A stretch of DNA of 14,097 bases from Ruminococcus sp. UBA3800 (GCA_002368715.1 DFEO01000105.1:1-14097), one strand, 5' to 3'. Counted from the first letter of the stretch, positions 1 to 7,744 are shown. Notes: generated by a model from the letters alone, not told the origin. Numbers and translations: made by a program.

Positions 1-678
1 GGGCATATCCTCATAGCGTCCGCCGTCAAACATATCATATATGGTGCAGATGCATCCGCCGAGTATTTTCCCCGAAAAGACAGGACTCCCCTGCAAAAGC
101 TCAAACCCTTCGTTTTTATGCGATATCAGCGGTTTTCCCACCTGATCTGGAGAAAACTCTTTTCTCTCCTCATACCAGACATCGGCAGGCGTTATCTCGC
201 TGATCGTTCCTGTTGTTATCAGCTCTCCAAAATACCTGCGGGTATATGGCAGCATCTCACGGCTCAGTTCACATAGATCCGGGATAAAAGCCTGCCCGTA
301 GAAAGTCGGGATACCGACCTTATGCAGCATAAAATGATTGATGGTCGTGTCGGAAAAGCCCAGAAAGATCTTATCTGCCGCAGCCCTTGCCAGCTCATTG
401 TTATCAAACAGATACGGCAGCAATTTGTAGGTATCATCTCCGCCGATCGTTGTAAGTATCAGATCAGTTTCGGGATCAAGGAATGCCTGCAAAAGGTCCT
501 CCGCTCTTTTCTCGGGGTGAGCACTTGTGTATTCGATTCCTTTGAGCGCATTGGGCATAAACCTGACATTCAAGCCGTATTCTTCAAGTCTTTTCAGTCC
601 TATCTCCAGCTCGAACCGTGAAGATGGCTCGCCTGCGATACCGCTTGAAAGACTTACAACAGAAATATTCTTTATCAT
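1..678 (-). CDS. S66 family peptidase (LD-carboxypeptidase / MccF-like), N-terminal part, cut by window edge
   Basis: The first 226 residues are visible; the 3' end lies beyond the left edge. The start ATG (676-678) follows a GGTGAG ribosome binding site with 8 nt spacing. The protein resembles family S66 serine peptidases, which cleave L,D-peptide bonds in peptidoglycan recycling or, in MccF-type members, cleave microcin C-like antibiotics to give self-immunity. Visible motifs are IGGDDTYKLLPYL (78-90), the family's conserved GGDD block, and GFSDTT (107-112), where Ser109 is the expected nucleophile. GKILGGC (203-209) fits the start of the second domain. The Glu and His of the catalytic triad would lie in the missing part, so activity cannot be judged. 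There is no signal peptide, so it is probably cytoplasmic. It follows the ychF terminator and has no convincing promoter of its own, so read-through or a weak promoter near 690-720 is possible. Which S66 branch it belongs to is open; MccF-like is my preference because of the sequence after Ser109. Confidence 0.85.
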   Translation of the reverse strand, partial: MIKNISVVSLSSGIAGEPSSRFELEIGLKRLEEYGLNVRFMPNALKGIEYTSAHPEKRAEDLLQAFLDPETDLILTTIGGDDTYKLLPYLFDNNELARAAADKIFLGFSDTTINHFMLHKVGIPTFYGQAFIPDLCELSREMLPYTRRYFGELITTGTISEITPADVWYEERKEFSPDQVGKPLISHKNEGFELLQGSPVFSGKILGGCICTIYDMFDGGRYEDMP

Positions 679-704
679 TTTGTTTTCTCACCACCCTTAT
701 CGTA

Positions 705-745
705 TAAAAAAGGTCACAGCACAAAATGACGTTATGCCGTGACCT
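705..745 (-). terminator. Intrinsic terminator after ychF
   Basis: Read on the minus strand, 745-711 folds into a hairpin. The outer 7 bp (AGGTCAC with GTGACCT) are perfect and extend inward by 7 more pairs, including two G-U wobbles, to a 7-nt loop. A run of six T follows directly on the minus strand. It lies 14 nt after the ychF stop codon. The plus-strand side has no T run, so it works for the minus strand only. Confidence 0.9.
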
Positions 746-758
746 CAAAAAGCAGACC

Positions 759-1853
759 TTATACGTTAAATCTGAAAAGAACGATGTCTCCGTCCTGCAT
801 CACATAGTCCTTGCCCTCAAGGCGGACAAGACCTTTCTCCTTTGCCGCAGCCATTGTGCCGCAGGCCATAAGGTCATCAAAGGATACTACCTCGGCTCTT
901 ATAAAGCCCTTTTCAAAGTCGGTGTGTATCTTTCCTGCTGCCTGGGGGGCCTTTGTGCCCTTGGTTATCGTCCATGCCCTTACCTCGGGCTCACCGGCTG
1001 TGAGATAGGAGATAAGTCCCAGGAGCGAATAGCCTTCCTTGATTATCCTGTTGAGTCCAGAGGTCTCAAGACCAAGATCGGAGAGGAACATCGCTTTGTC
1101 CTCCTCATCCATATCGGATATCTCGGCCTCTATCTGAGCACATATCGGAAAAACTGCCGAGCCCTCAGCCTTGGCGTGTTCGGCAACTTTGAGATAATTA
1201 GCACAGGTGTCGATATTGTTCTTGAAGTCGTCCTCGCATAGGTTTGCGGCATAGATCACGGGCTTCAGAGAAAGCAGCGGTGTTTCTTTAAGCGATGCTC
1301 TCTCATCGTCTGTCATATCAAAGCCACGGGCAGGCTTGCCCTCTTCAAGATAAGCCTTCAGTCTCTCCAGAAATTCTACCTCGGCTGCCAGTGACTTGTC
1401 GCCCTTCATTGCCTTCTTTGTGCGCTCAAGCTTTCGCTCAACGATCTCGACATCGGAGAAAACAAGCTCAAGGTCGATGGTCTCGATATCTCTTATGGGG
1501 TCGATAGAGCCGTCAACGTGAACGATGTTGTCATCCTCAAAGCAGCGCACAACATGAACGATAGCGTCCACCTCACGGATGTTTGCAAGGAATTTGTTTC
1601 CAAGTCCTTCACCCTTGGATGCGCCCTTTACAAGACCTGCTATGTCAACAAACTCCAGCGTAGCAGGAGTAAACTTTACAGGGTGATACATATCTGCAAG
1701 CCTGTCAAGTCTCTCATCGGGGACGGAAACTATACCCACATTGGGCTCTATCGTGCAAAACGGATAGTTTGCGCTCTCAGCTCCCGCATTTGTGAGCGCA
1801 TTAAAAAGTGTTGACTTTCCTACGTTCGGAAGTCCTACCATACCAAGCTTCAT
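759..1853 (-). CDS. ychF: Redox-regulated ATPase YchF (Obg-family P-loop NTPase)
   Basis: This is the 364-residue YchF, the usual family length, a nearly universal Obg-related P-loop protein that binds ribosomes and prefers ATP to GTP. It is implicated in stress responses and translation control. The P-loop GLPNVGKST is at 7-15, and the G3 motif [10 protein letters not shown] at 70-79 is followed by the glycine-rich GEGLGNKFL. The G4 position reads NLCE (204-207) instead of the NKxD of GTPases, the known basis for ATP preference. A coiled-coil arm covers about 130-175 and a C-terminal TGS domain about 281-364. The start ATG has an AGGAG site 8 nt upstream. It lies 11 nt after the small membrane-protein gene and is the last gene before a strong terminator, so it is probably co-transcribed from the promoter at 6211-6239, although an internal promoter cannot be excluded. 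Confidence 0.97.
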   Translation of the reverse strand: MKLGMVGLPNVGKSTLFNALTNAGAESANYPFCTIEPNVGIVSVPDERLDRLADMYHPVKFTPATLEFVDIAGLVKGASKGEGLGNKFLANIREVDAIVHVVRCFEDDNIVHVDGSIDPIRDIETIDLELVFSDVEIVERKLERTKKAMKGDKSLAAEVEFLERLKAYLEEGKPARGFDMTDDERASLKETPLLSLKPVIYAANLCEDDFKNNIDTCANYLKVAEHAKAEGSAVFPICAQIEAEISDMDEEDKAMFLSDLGLETSGLNRIIKEGYSLLGLISYLTAGEPEVRAWTITKGTKAPQAAGKIHTDFEKGFIRAEVVSFDDLMACGTMAAAKEKGLVRLEGKDYVMQDGDIVLFRFNV

Positions 1854-1864
1854 ACTCTTATCTC

Positions 1865-2113
1865 CTATTCCTTATCCTTTTTCTTTTTTCCGGCTCCGCC
1901 GCCGATAACTTCGGTCTCGTTGCCCTCGAATGAATTGTAGTTGCCGTTGTTGTTGCCGATCTTAACGCCCTTCTTTATCGGTGCAAATATAAAGCCGACA
2001 ATAACTCCCAGCAGAAAAAGCGCAAGACCCTTCCAGAAATATCCTGCCGACACTCTGCCGTCCTCACTCAGACATTCGCAGCAGCATTTTTTCTCACATA
2101 AACACTCGTTCAT
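1865..2113 (-). CDS. Small cysteine-rich single-pass membrane protein, unknown function
   Basis: I do not recognise this 82-residue protein. The N-terminus is unusually rich in cysteine (Cys 5, 10, 11, 12 and 14 in CLCEKKCCCEC). One predicted membrane segment follows at about 28-46, then a polar tail with an Asn/Gly-rich stretch (GNNNGNYN, about 53-60) and a lysine-rich end (KKKKDKE). The cysteine cluster could bind metal or be acylated; this is inference. A very strong site, GGGGAGGT, precedes the ATG, and the gene sits 40 nt after the FtsX-type permease and 11 nt before ychF, which together support a real translated gene. Its large neighbours show it is not a decayed fragment of either. The antisense plus-strand frame here has no comparable start signal. 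Confidence 0.75.
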   Translation of the reverse strand: MNECLCEKKCCCECLSEDGRVSAGYFWKGLALFLLGVIVGFIFAPIKKGVKIGNNNGNYNSFEGNETEVIGGGAGKKKKDKE

Positions 2114-2153
2114 CTTATACCTCCCCTATGTTGTTCATATGAAATATGATCTG

Positions 2154-4943
2154 TTATTCCACCGATTTCAGGCTCTCTACCATATCTATGCGTTTGAGCT
2201 TGAAATGGAGGATGATATTTACCAGCAAAGTGAACACCGCTGTAAGCAGCGCTCCCAGCAGATAAGCCCACCAGACGAGCTGCCTGTTGAACATAACGAC
2301 ATCGACCTCGGAGGTGAGCACGACAAAGCGGTGAAGTATGACACCCACCCCAAAGCCAAGCAGAACTCCAAGCACTGCCGAGATAAGGTTTTCACGGTAT
2401 ATATATGCCGAGGTCTCCTTATCGAAAAAGCCCAGCACCTTTACCGTGGCAAGCTCACGCCGCCGCTCGGTGATGTTTATATTTGCAAGATTATAAAGCA
2501 CGATGAACGCAAGGCCTCCCGCACAGACTATCAGCAGTATAACAACGGCATCAAGACTGTCCACAGACTTTAAAAAGCCCTTGCTCGAATCGCTCTTATA
2601 TGTCAGGCCGTAAAAATGCTCGTCCCTGTTCAGCTCCTTTTTGAACCTCTCCTTGTCTGCACCGTCATTCAGATTTACAAAAGCAGCATTGCAGACAGGC
2701 TTTTCTCCGTATAGCCGCTCATAGGTGGCAGGTGTGATGCACACATAATGGAGCGCATAGTTTTTTGCAATAGCGCCTATCTTTACCGAAACATCCCTAA
2801 AGCCCTTTCGCCTTAGAGTAACGGTGTCGCCTATCTTATAATCACACAGTATCGCAAGCTTCTCGGTCACGATAGCTTCGTCTTCCCTGAGCTTTAAGAT
2901 CTCTCCGCTCTTACAGTCACGCAGTTTGACATAGTCGTCAAGCCTGCTCTCGTCCTCCGGGACCATGAGCGTCACCGACTGGGACTTGTCTGTATCGGCG
3001 TTCTGGGACAATATCATAAGAGACTCATCGACCTCGCTGATATCAGAAAGAGCGCTGCGCAGCTCGTCATCTGTATAATTCTTTATATTGAGCGTTATTA
3101 TCCCATCATATACAAAAACATCCATGAACTGGCGCTGGGCTATTGACTTTATCGAATGCTTCAGCCCGAAGCCCGTGATTATCAGCGCCGTACAGCCTGC
3201 TATGCCTGCAAGGGTCATAAAAAAGCGCTTTTTATATCTCAAAAGATTGCGCAGGGTGACCTTTGCAAGAAAGCCAAGCCTGTTCCATACAGCAGGTATC
3301 TTCTCTAAAAGCACACGCCTTCCGTCCTTCGGGGGCTTAGGCCTCATCAGGGACGCAGGCTGGCTTTTCAGCTCCTTATAGCAGGTAAAGCCTGCCGCTG
3401 CACAAACACATACGACCGAAACGGCCATACACCCCGCAAGATAAAGAGGCCGAAACGGCGTGGTTATCTCAGGAATATTATACATTATCTTGTAGCAGCT
3501 GTATATTATTCTTGGGAACACCTGCAAGCCTATGCAGACACCTATCACCGAGCCTATAACAGCTGCTGCCGTGCAATAGCATAAATACTTCGAGGCTATC
3601 CTAAAGCCCCCGTAACCGAGAGCCTTATAGGTGCCGAGGGTTATCCTCTGCTCCTCGACCATACGGGTCATCGTGGTAAGGCACACAAGGGCAGCCACAA
3701 TGATAAAAAACACGGGAAACACCTTCGAGATAGAGTCTATCTTCATAGCATCTCCCTCAAAGCCGCTGTAATCCACACTTGCTTCAAAGCGGTCAAGGCT
3801 GTAAATAACAGGCTCCTCCGTATCGGAAAGCTGTTTTCTCGCATCGGCAAGCTGTGCCTTTGCGTCTTCAAGCTGTCCGGCATACTCGGCCCGTGCGCTG
3901 TCGCCATGGTCAGAAAGCAGCTCGTCTATAATGCCGACAAGCTTTTCACCCTTTGCCACCTCTGCTTTAATGAGGTAACGTGAGAGCCTTCCGTCCTCTT
4001 CAGCCTGCTTTAGCTTTTCATTTCCTTCTTTTACAGCTCTTGCTGTCTGCTCACGGGTCAGCGCCAAAGTCTCATCATCCTGTGCCAGGACCTCTTCGAG
4101 CATATCGGCAGCGGACTGTGAGCTGTCTATCGTGTTCTGCGCCTGAGCTGTCATCTTTTCATAGCGCTCGGTCACGCTGTCGGTAAAGGACTTTGTCACT
4201 GCCTTTGCATACTTTGCGACAGTGTCCTTATACCTGTCCGAGAACGGGTCGAGCCCCCTGCATGGGGAAAACCTTACAAACATCTCGGAATAATATGCCC
4301 CCGTGAACTCCTCCTCCGGCAGATAGACATTGCAGAGCACAGAGCCCGTTCCGACCGAGGTGTAGTCACGCTCAAAGCCGATATACAGCGGTGAATCCAC
4401 AATACCGACTATCCTGAACGTGTCCGTCCTCAGGCTTTCCGACAAGGGCTTTTCACGGTCGGGCTCGGTGACGGTTATCTCATTGCCTATCTCGAAAGTA
4501 TCGGGTGCGCCCAGGCATTTCTCGACAAGGCATTCACCGTCATTCTCGGGCATACGCCCCTTGCTCAGCGAAAGCGTGTTCATAAGGTTCTCGCTGCCGG
4601 GGTCAAGGTCAGGGTTATAAGACATGAATTTCAGGACCACATTGCGGTTCTGATAGAGATAAAACACATCCTTTGAATAGGTCGCCATAGCGCCGCTCAC
4701 GCCATCGCAGGCCTTGACTGCCTCGACATCCTGCGAACGGACGCCTATGGTCGAAACAAGCTTCAGGTCCATAAGGCGGTTGTCATCAAAATACTCCGAT
4801 GCCATATCCACCATATCGGGCATAGTCGCCTTTATGCCGGCAAAGAAGCCGCTGCCCAGCATTACGATGAGCAGTATCGACATAAAGCGTGAAAGCGAGC
4901 CTTTTATCTCTCTGTATGTATCTTTTATAAGTGCATTCTTCAT
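2154..4943 (-). CDS. FtsX/MacB-type ABC transporter permease, two FtsX domains with coiled-coil periplasmic-type domain
   Basis: A 929-residue membrane protein of the FtsX-like (DUF214/MacB) permease family, the large duplicated form common in Clostridia. Likely membrane segments are about 21-38, 407-426, 455-475, 500-522, 572-592, 799-818, 853-873 and 889-912, in the pattern of two FtsX cores (about 407-525 and 799-912), each preceded by an extracellular domain. The conserved cytoplasmic loop after the first helix of each core is visible as EEQRITLGTYKALGY (430-444) and ERRRELATVKVLGF (826-839). Residues about 260-375 are charged and Ala/Lys/Glu-rich, consistent with a long coiled coil outside the cell. 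Such permeases normally work with a MacB/LolD-type ATPase in lipoprotein, peptide or antibiotic handling, but no ATPase gene adjoins it. The ATG has no clear ribosome binding site; only GGAC about 14 nt upstream is seen. Substrate unknown. Confidence 0.9.
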   Translation of the reverse strand: MKNALIKDTYREIKGSLSRFMSILLIVMLGSGFFAGIKATMPDMVDMASEYFDDNRLMDLKLVSTIGVRSQDVEAVKACDGVSGAMATYSKDVFYLYQNRNVVLKFMSYNPDLDPGSENLMNTLSLSKGRMPENDGECLVEKCLGAPDTFEIGNEITVTEPDREKPLSESLRTDTFRIVGIVDSPLYIGFERDYTSVGTGSVLCNVYLPEEEFTGAYYSEMFVRFSPCRGLDPFSDRYKDTVAKYAKAVTKSFTDSVTERYEKMTAQAQNTIDSSQSAADMLEEVLAQDDETLALTREQTARAVKEGNEKLKQAEEDGRLSRYLIKAEVAKGEKLVGIIDELLSDHGDSARAEYAGQLEDAKAQLADARKQLSDTEEPVIYSLDRFEASVDYSGFEGDAMKIDSISKVFPVFFIIVAALVCLTTMTRMVEEQRITLGTYKALGYGGFRIASKYLCYCTAAAVIGSVIGVCIGLQVFPRIIYSCYKIMYNIPEITTPFRPLYLAGCMAVSVVCVCAAAGFTCYKELKSQPASLMRPKPPKDGRRVLLEKIPAVWNRLGFLAKVTLRNLLRYKKRFFMTLAGIAGCTALIITGFGLKHSIKSIAQRQFMDVFVYDGIITLNIKNYTDDELRSALSDISEVDESLMILSQNADTDKSQSVTLMVPEDESRLDDYVKLRDCKSGEILKLREDEAIVTEKLAILCDYKIGDTVTLRRKGFRDVSVKIGAIAKNYALHYVCITPATYERLYGEKPVCNAAFVNLNDGADKERFKKELNRDEHFYGLTYKSDSSKGFLKSVDSLDAVVILLIVCAGGLAFIVLYNLANINITERRRELATVKVLGFFDKETSAYIYRENLISAVLGVLLGFGVGVILHRFVVLTSEVDVVMFNRQLVWWAYLLGALLTAVFTLLVNIILHFKLKRIDMVESLKSVE

Positions 4944-4955
4944 TACTGATATATG

Positions 4956-4973
4956 TGTCCAATATTTCGGACA
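4956..4973. repeat. Short inverted repeat between aminotransferase and permease genes
   Basis: TGTCC (4956-4960) and GGACA (4969-4973) form a perfect 5-bp inverted repeat around an A/T-rich 8-nt centre. It fills the gap before the permease ATG, where a ribosome binding site would be expected, and the only candidate site (GGAC) lies inside its arm. It could be an RNA hairpin that limits translation of the permease, or chance. There is no T run, so it is not a terminator. Confidence 0.35.
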
Positions 4974-4979
4974 GTCAGA

Positions 4980-6173
4980 TCAATCACCGAACATTTCCTT
5001 GGAGAGCTTTCCCAAAAGCCTGCAGCCCTCGATTATCTGCTCATCTGTCGGTGTGGAGAAATTGAGCCTGAAGGATGTGGTCTTGTCGTTCTCGGAGATC
5101 ATAAATGCGCTTCCGGGTACAACTGCGACCTTATATTCCTGAACTGCTCTCGAACAGAATGTCATCATATCACAGTCATCCGGCAGAGTACACCATATGA
5201 ACAGGCCGCCCTCGGGACGTGTGAAGGATATCTTTGAGGAGAAATTCTTCTCGATCTGAGAGATCATAAGGCGGCACTTCTTGCGGTATATCTCACGAAG
5301 GCGCTCGATGTGCTGCTTCATATCCACGGTGGTCATAAATCTGTAAGTGAGCACCTGTGCCCAGATGTTTGTATGGACATCATCGACCTGCTTGCAGACA
5401 GTGATCTTGTTCACGATCTGCTTGGGAGCACTTATATAGCCCACTCTAATTCCGGGGGCAAGTGTCTTTGAGAAGGTCCTTGAATAGCAGACGATACCTT
5501 CATCATCCATGCTCTTCATCGAGGGTATATCCTCGTTCTCTATCCTGAGATCGCCGTAAGGGTTGTCCTCGAGGATAACTGCTCCATACTGCTTTGCAAG
5601 AGCGACTATCTTCTTTCTCTTTTCAAGCGAGGTCGTAAGGCCTGTGGGATTCTGGAAGTTTGCGATTATATAGATAAGCTTTACTCTTCCCGTTTTGAGC
5701 ACCTCTTCAAGCTCGGCAATGTTTACGCCGTCCTGCTCGAGGGTTATGCCTCTGAGCTCTACATTCTCAGCCTTGAAAGCATTGAGAGAGCCTATAAAGC
5801 TCGGTGACTCAGCAATGATGATGTCGCCGGGGTCGCAGAGGACCTTGGCTGTGAGAGCGTTTGCCTGCTGGGCGCCGCTGGTTATTATAAGCTCGTCACG
5901 CTCGGGGTCGAATTCGCCCTTTGTCTGAAGCTCCTTTTTCAAAAGGTCACGCAGAGGGGTATAGCCCTCGGTGATGTTATACTGGAGCGCCAGTATAGGG
6001 TCATCATTCATTATCTCTCTTGATATCTCGCTGAGCTTGTCCACAGGAAAAGCCTCGGGAGCAGGGTTTCCTGCCGCAAAGGAAATGACTGTCGGGTCAA
6101 CGCAGTATTTTAGTATCTCTCTGATAGCAGAAGCCTGCAGACCCGTAACTTTTTTTGAAAATCTGTAATCCAT
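4980..6173 (-). CDS. PLP-dependent aminotransferase, class I/II (2-aminoadipate / aromatic transaminase-like)
   Basis: A 397-residue fold-type I aminotransferase of the group that includes 2-aminoadipate aminotransferase LysN and the catalytic domain of MocR regulators, here without a DNA-binding domain. The N-terminal signature SFAAGNPAPE (31-40) is typical. NPTG (175-178) gives the PLP-binding Asn, EDNPYGDLR (202-210) gives the Asp and Tyr that hold the cofactor, and SRTFSKTLAPG (231-241) carries the Schiff-base lysine, Lys236. Arg243 follows in GIRVGY. The Arg in FRLNFS (369) should bind the substrate carboxylate. It is cytoplasmic and transfers amino groups between an amino acid and a 2-oxoacid; the exact substrate (aminoadipate, branched-chain or aromatic) cannot be told from sequence. 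A perfect AGGAGGT site precedes the ATG, and a consensus promoter lies 38 nt upstream. It heads the operon with the permease, small membrane protein and ychF. Confidence 0.92.
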   Translation of the reverse strand: MDYRFSKKVTGLQASAIREILKYCVDPTVISFAAGNPAPEAFPVDKLSEISREIMNDDPILALQYNITEGYTPLRDLLKKELQTKGEFDPERDELIITSGAQQANALTAKVLCDPGDIIIAESPSFIGSLNAFKAENVELRGITLEQDGVNIAELEEVLKTGRVKLIYIIANFQNPTGLTTSLEKRKKIVALAKQYGAVILEDNPYGDLRIENEDIPSMKSMDDEGIVCYSRTFSKTLAPGIRVGYISAPKQIVNKITVCKQVDDVHTNIWAQVLTYRFMTTVDMKQHIERLREIYRKKCRLMISQIEKNFSSKISFTRPEGGLFIWCTLPDDCDMMTFCSRAVQEYKVAVVPGSAFMISENDKTTSFRLNFSTPTDEQIIEGCRLLGKLSKEMFGD

Positions 6174-6210
6174 GATATTACCTCCTGAATTTCATTTACA
6201 TACATTGCTA

Positions 6211-6239
6211 ATTATATCACAGCCTTTCGTCTTTGTCAA
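6211..6239 (-). promoter_or_regulatory. Consensus sigma-A promoter for the aminotransferase operon
   Basis: On the minus strand, TTGACA (6239-6234), a 17-nt spacer and TATAAT (6216-6211) match the housekeeping consensus at all 12 positions. Transcription should start near 6204, giving a leader of about 30 nt that contains the AGGAGGT site. It lies just after the terminator of the upstream lipoprotein gene, which isolates the two units. Confidence 0.92.
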
Positions 6240-6242
6240 TCA

Positions 6243-6275
6243 GAAAAAGGCATATCCCCTTACGGAGATATGCCT
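6243..6275 (-). terminator. Intrinsic terminator after the transglutaminase-like lipoprotein gene
   Basis: On the minus strand, AGGCATATC pairs perfectly with GATATGCCT (6248-6256 with 6267-6275, 9 bp), and a two-pair inner extension is possible. TTTTTCTG follows. It lies 12 nt after the stop codon at 6288. The plus-strand side lacks a T run. Confidence 0.9.
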
Positions 6276-6287
6276 CTGCGCTGCTGT

Positions 6288-7643
6288 TCACGGTGCGGTT
6301 ATTTCAATAAGCTCGAGATCGGAGTCGAAATAGGTGATAAGCTCGGCATTGTCCGTCCCCTCGAAAACAGGATCCATCTGGCAGAACGTACACATAAAGC
6401 CGCCCGAAGCGAAGTTGAACCTTATGGATATGGTCTCACCACTTTTGAGCTCCCTTATCCTGTCTATAACATCGTCCACCTCCGAGCCTATCGGTTCAAA
6501 TCCCGAATAGGACTGCGACTGCTCGCTGATGTTCACACAGATATCGTCTGTCATCATTGCAGCCGATTTTTCAGAAAAGCTATCCTGTGTAGGCGGTACC
6601 AGGCTGATGCTTTCGTCCGTAAGAGAATACTCCTTGCCCTTTGCGCTGCGGCTCACAGCAAACCAGCTGTAAGTCGAAGGCGCCTCCTCTTCGGTTATCT
6701 CGTCGCCCTCGCTCTCGTAGTATCTGTATATATCCCATGTCGCATCAAAGTCCCAGACCTCACCGTCTACAACGGCATAGTTCCAGACATGGCCCGAATC
6801 GTCGGTGTTGGAATCAGCACATACTTTTCCGCATTCTATCCCTGCCATTTCAAACAGCAGCTGTAACGCTCCTGCTATGCCGTCGCATACCGCACGCTTG
6901 TCTACCAGCGCTCCGTAAAGCGACTGAGGTCCGGCATTGACTATCCCTATGTTGTTATCGGCGTGATACTGGTCGTATGCGATGTTTTTGCACACCCAGT
7001 CATAAAGGTAATAGGCTTTCTCGGCATCGGTGGTCAGGTCGGCAGGCATATCGGCTATTATCTTCTTTGCAGCCTCGATAGGCTCGACGGAGGAAGCGCA
7101 CTTTCTTACTGAGTCGGAAAGGCTGATAGTCGTGTAGCCGTCGCTGTCGCTCTCCCCTGTTGACATGGTTATGGCATCAGGGATATTCGGCCACAGGAGG
7201 GTCGTGTATGTCCATGCCGTATCTATCAGAGCTGTGTCATATTCAAAGGGGATATCAAGATACTCTATATCGTTCTCATAAGCATATCTTATAGCGTAGG
7301 TCACCGTATCGGTCAGGGTGTAAACGCCTTCCTCGTCATTGTATGGATCAAATTCATCGTAGGGACTCTCATATGCCAGCCACTCCTCGTAAGGGATATC
7401 CTTGAAATCAAAGCGGATAGGCTTGTTTTTATATACCTCGAACTTTCGGCCGTTGACATCCAGCGTTTCTATTGTAGTGTCAAAGGTGTATGTAAAGACC
7501 TCGTCGGATGCCGCTGATGCAGACGCTGCGTCGGCAGCATGAGCTGAGGCCTTCTTGGCAGGCGTTTCTTTATCCGAGCAGCCGGCACAGGATATGACCA
7601 TAAGAAGTGCCAGCGCAAGGGCGGTATGTCTGTGTTTTTTCAT
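6288..7643 (-). CDS. Transglutaminase-like domain lipoprotein
   Basis: A 451-residue secreted lipoprotein. The start ATG at 7641-7643 was chosen because an AAAGGA site lies upstream and a signal peptide begins at once (MKKHR, then a hydrophobic run). A lipobox-like SCAGC places the acylated cysteine at residue 22; Cys at -3 is slightly atypical. A longer reading to a TTG at 7682 would run through the promoter region and is rejected. After an Ala/Ser-rich linker (about 30-50) comes an uncharacterised region. The transglutaminase-like core at about 205-310 contains AVCDGIAGAL with nucleophile Cys253, GHVWNYAV with His285 and FDATWD with Asp300, so the cysteine-protease-type triad is complete. 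Family members act as transglutaminases, peptidases or cell-wall-associated enzymes; the true substrate is unknown. It is anchored outside the cytoplasmic membrane. A plausible promoter overlaps the divergent ABC promoter at 7700-7727. Confidence 0.88.
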   Translation of the reverse strand: MKKHRHTALALALLMVISCAGCSDKETPAKKASAHAADAASASAASDEVFTYTFDTTIETLDVNGRKFEVYKNKPIRFDFKDIPYEEWLAYESPYDEFDPYNDEEGVYTLTDTVTYAIRYAYENDIEYLDIPFEYDTALIDTAWTYTTLLWPNIPDAITMSTGESDSDGYTTISLSDSVRKCASSVEPIEAAKKIIADMPADLTTDAEKAYYLYDWVCKNIAYDQYHADNNIGIVNAGPQSLYGALVDKRAVCDGIAGALQLLFEMAGIECGKVCADSNTDDSGHVWNYAVVDGEVWDFDATWDIYRYYESEGDEITEEEAPSTYSWFAVSRSAKGKEYSLTDESISLVPPTQDSFSEKSAAMMTDDICVNISEQSQSYSGFEPIGSEVDDVIDRIRELKSGETISIRFNFASGGFMCTFCQMDPVFEGTDNAELITYFDSDLELIEITAP

Positions 7644-7675
7644 TTTCGATTCCTTTCCGGAGCAAACAAGCTCTG

Positions 7676-7704
7676 TTGACAAAGACTGTTAATTGTTGTA
7701 TAAT
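7676..7704 (+). promoter_or_regulatory. Consensus sigma-A promoter for the ABC exporter operon
   Basis: TTGACA (7676-7681), a 17-nt spacer and TATAAT (7699-7704) match the housekeeping consensus exactly. The start site should be near 7711, placing it about 240 nt upstream of the ATPase ATG. That implies a long leader, annotated separately. Confidence 0.9.
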
Positions 7705-7727
7705 ATTAAAGCAACACGCACGGTCAG
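7700..7727 (-). promoter_or_regulatory. Possible overlapping divergent promoter for the lipoprotein gene
   Basis: On the minus strand, CTGACC (7727-7722), a 16-nt spacer and TATTAT (7705-7700) give 4/6 and 5/6 matches. The -10 overlaps the plus-strand -10, so the two polymerases would exclude each other. The predicted leader is about 50 nt. The match is only moderate, but no better minus-strand candidate is seen between 7644 and 7760. Confidence 0.45.
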
Positions 7728-7744
7728 ACGTGCTGTGCTGCTTT
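7708..7744 (+). repeat. Imperfect palindrome / 5'-terminal hairpin in the divergent promoter region
   Basis: AAAGCA (7708-7713) pairs with TGCTTT (7739-7744). After one mismatch come four more pairs including a G-U, a one-base bulge, then CACG with CGTG around a 6-nt loop GTCAGA. That is about 14 bp in all. It begins at the predicted start site, so in RNA it would cap the 5' end of the ABC transcript. In DNA it could be an operator, as it lies across the start of both divergent units. No T run follows on the plus strand, so it is not an ordinary terminator. Confidence 0.6.

Noticed and set aside
726..1241. 171-residue plus-strand open frame antisense to ychF
   Set aside because: It is a shadow of ychF, has no ribosome binding site and resembles no protein family.
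1941..2573. 210-residue plus-strand open frame across the small protein and the permease 3' end
   Set aside because: It is antisense to two well-supported genes and its composition fits reverse-strand codon bias.
6270..6866. 198-residue plus-strand open frame antisense to the lipoprotein gene
   Set aside because: It starts inside a terminator hairpin, has no promoter or ribosome binding site, and mirrors a gene with an intact catalytic triad.
7644..7682. N-terminal extension of the lipoprotein from a TTG codon
   Set aside because: It would put 13 residues before the signal peptide and overlap the promoter region; the ATG at 7643 has a good ribosome binding site and starts directly at the signal peptide.
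7708..7744. Palindrome as an intrinsic terminator
   Set aside because: No T run follows on the plus strand and only TTTAATATT on the minus strand; no gene ends here on either strand.
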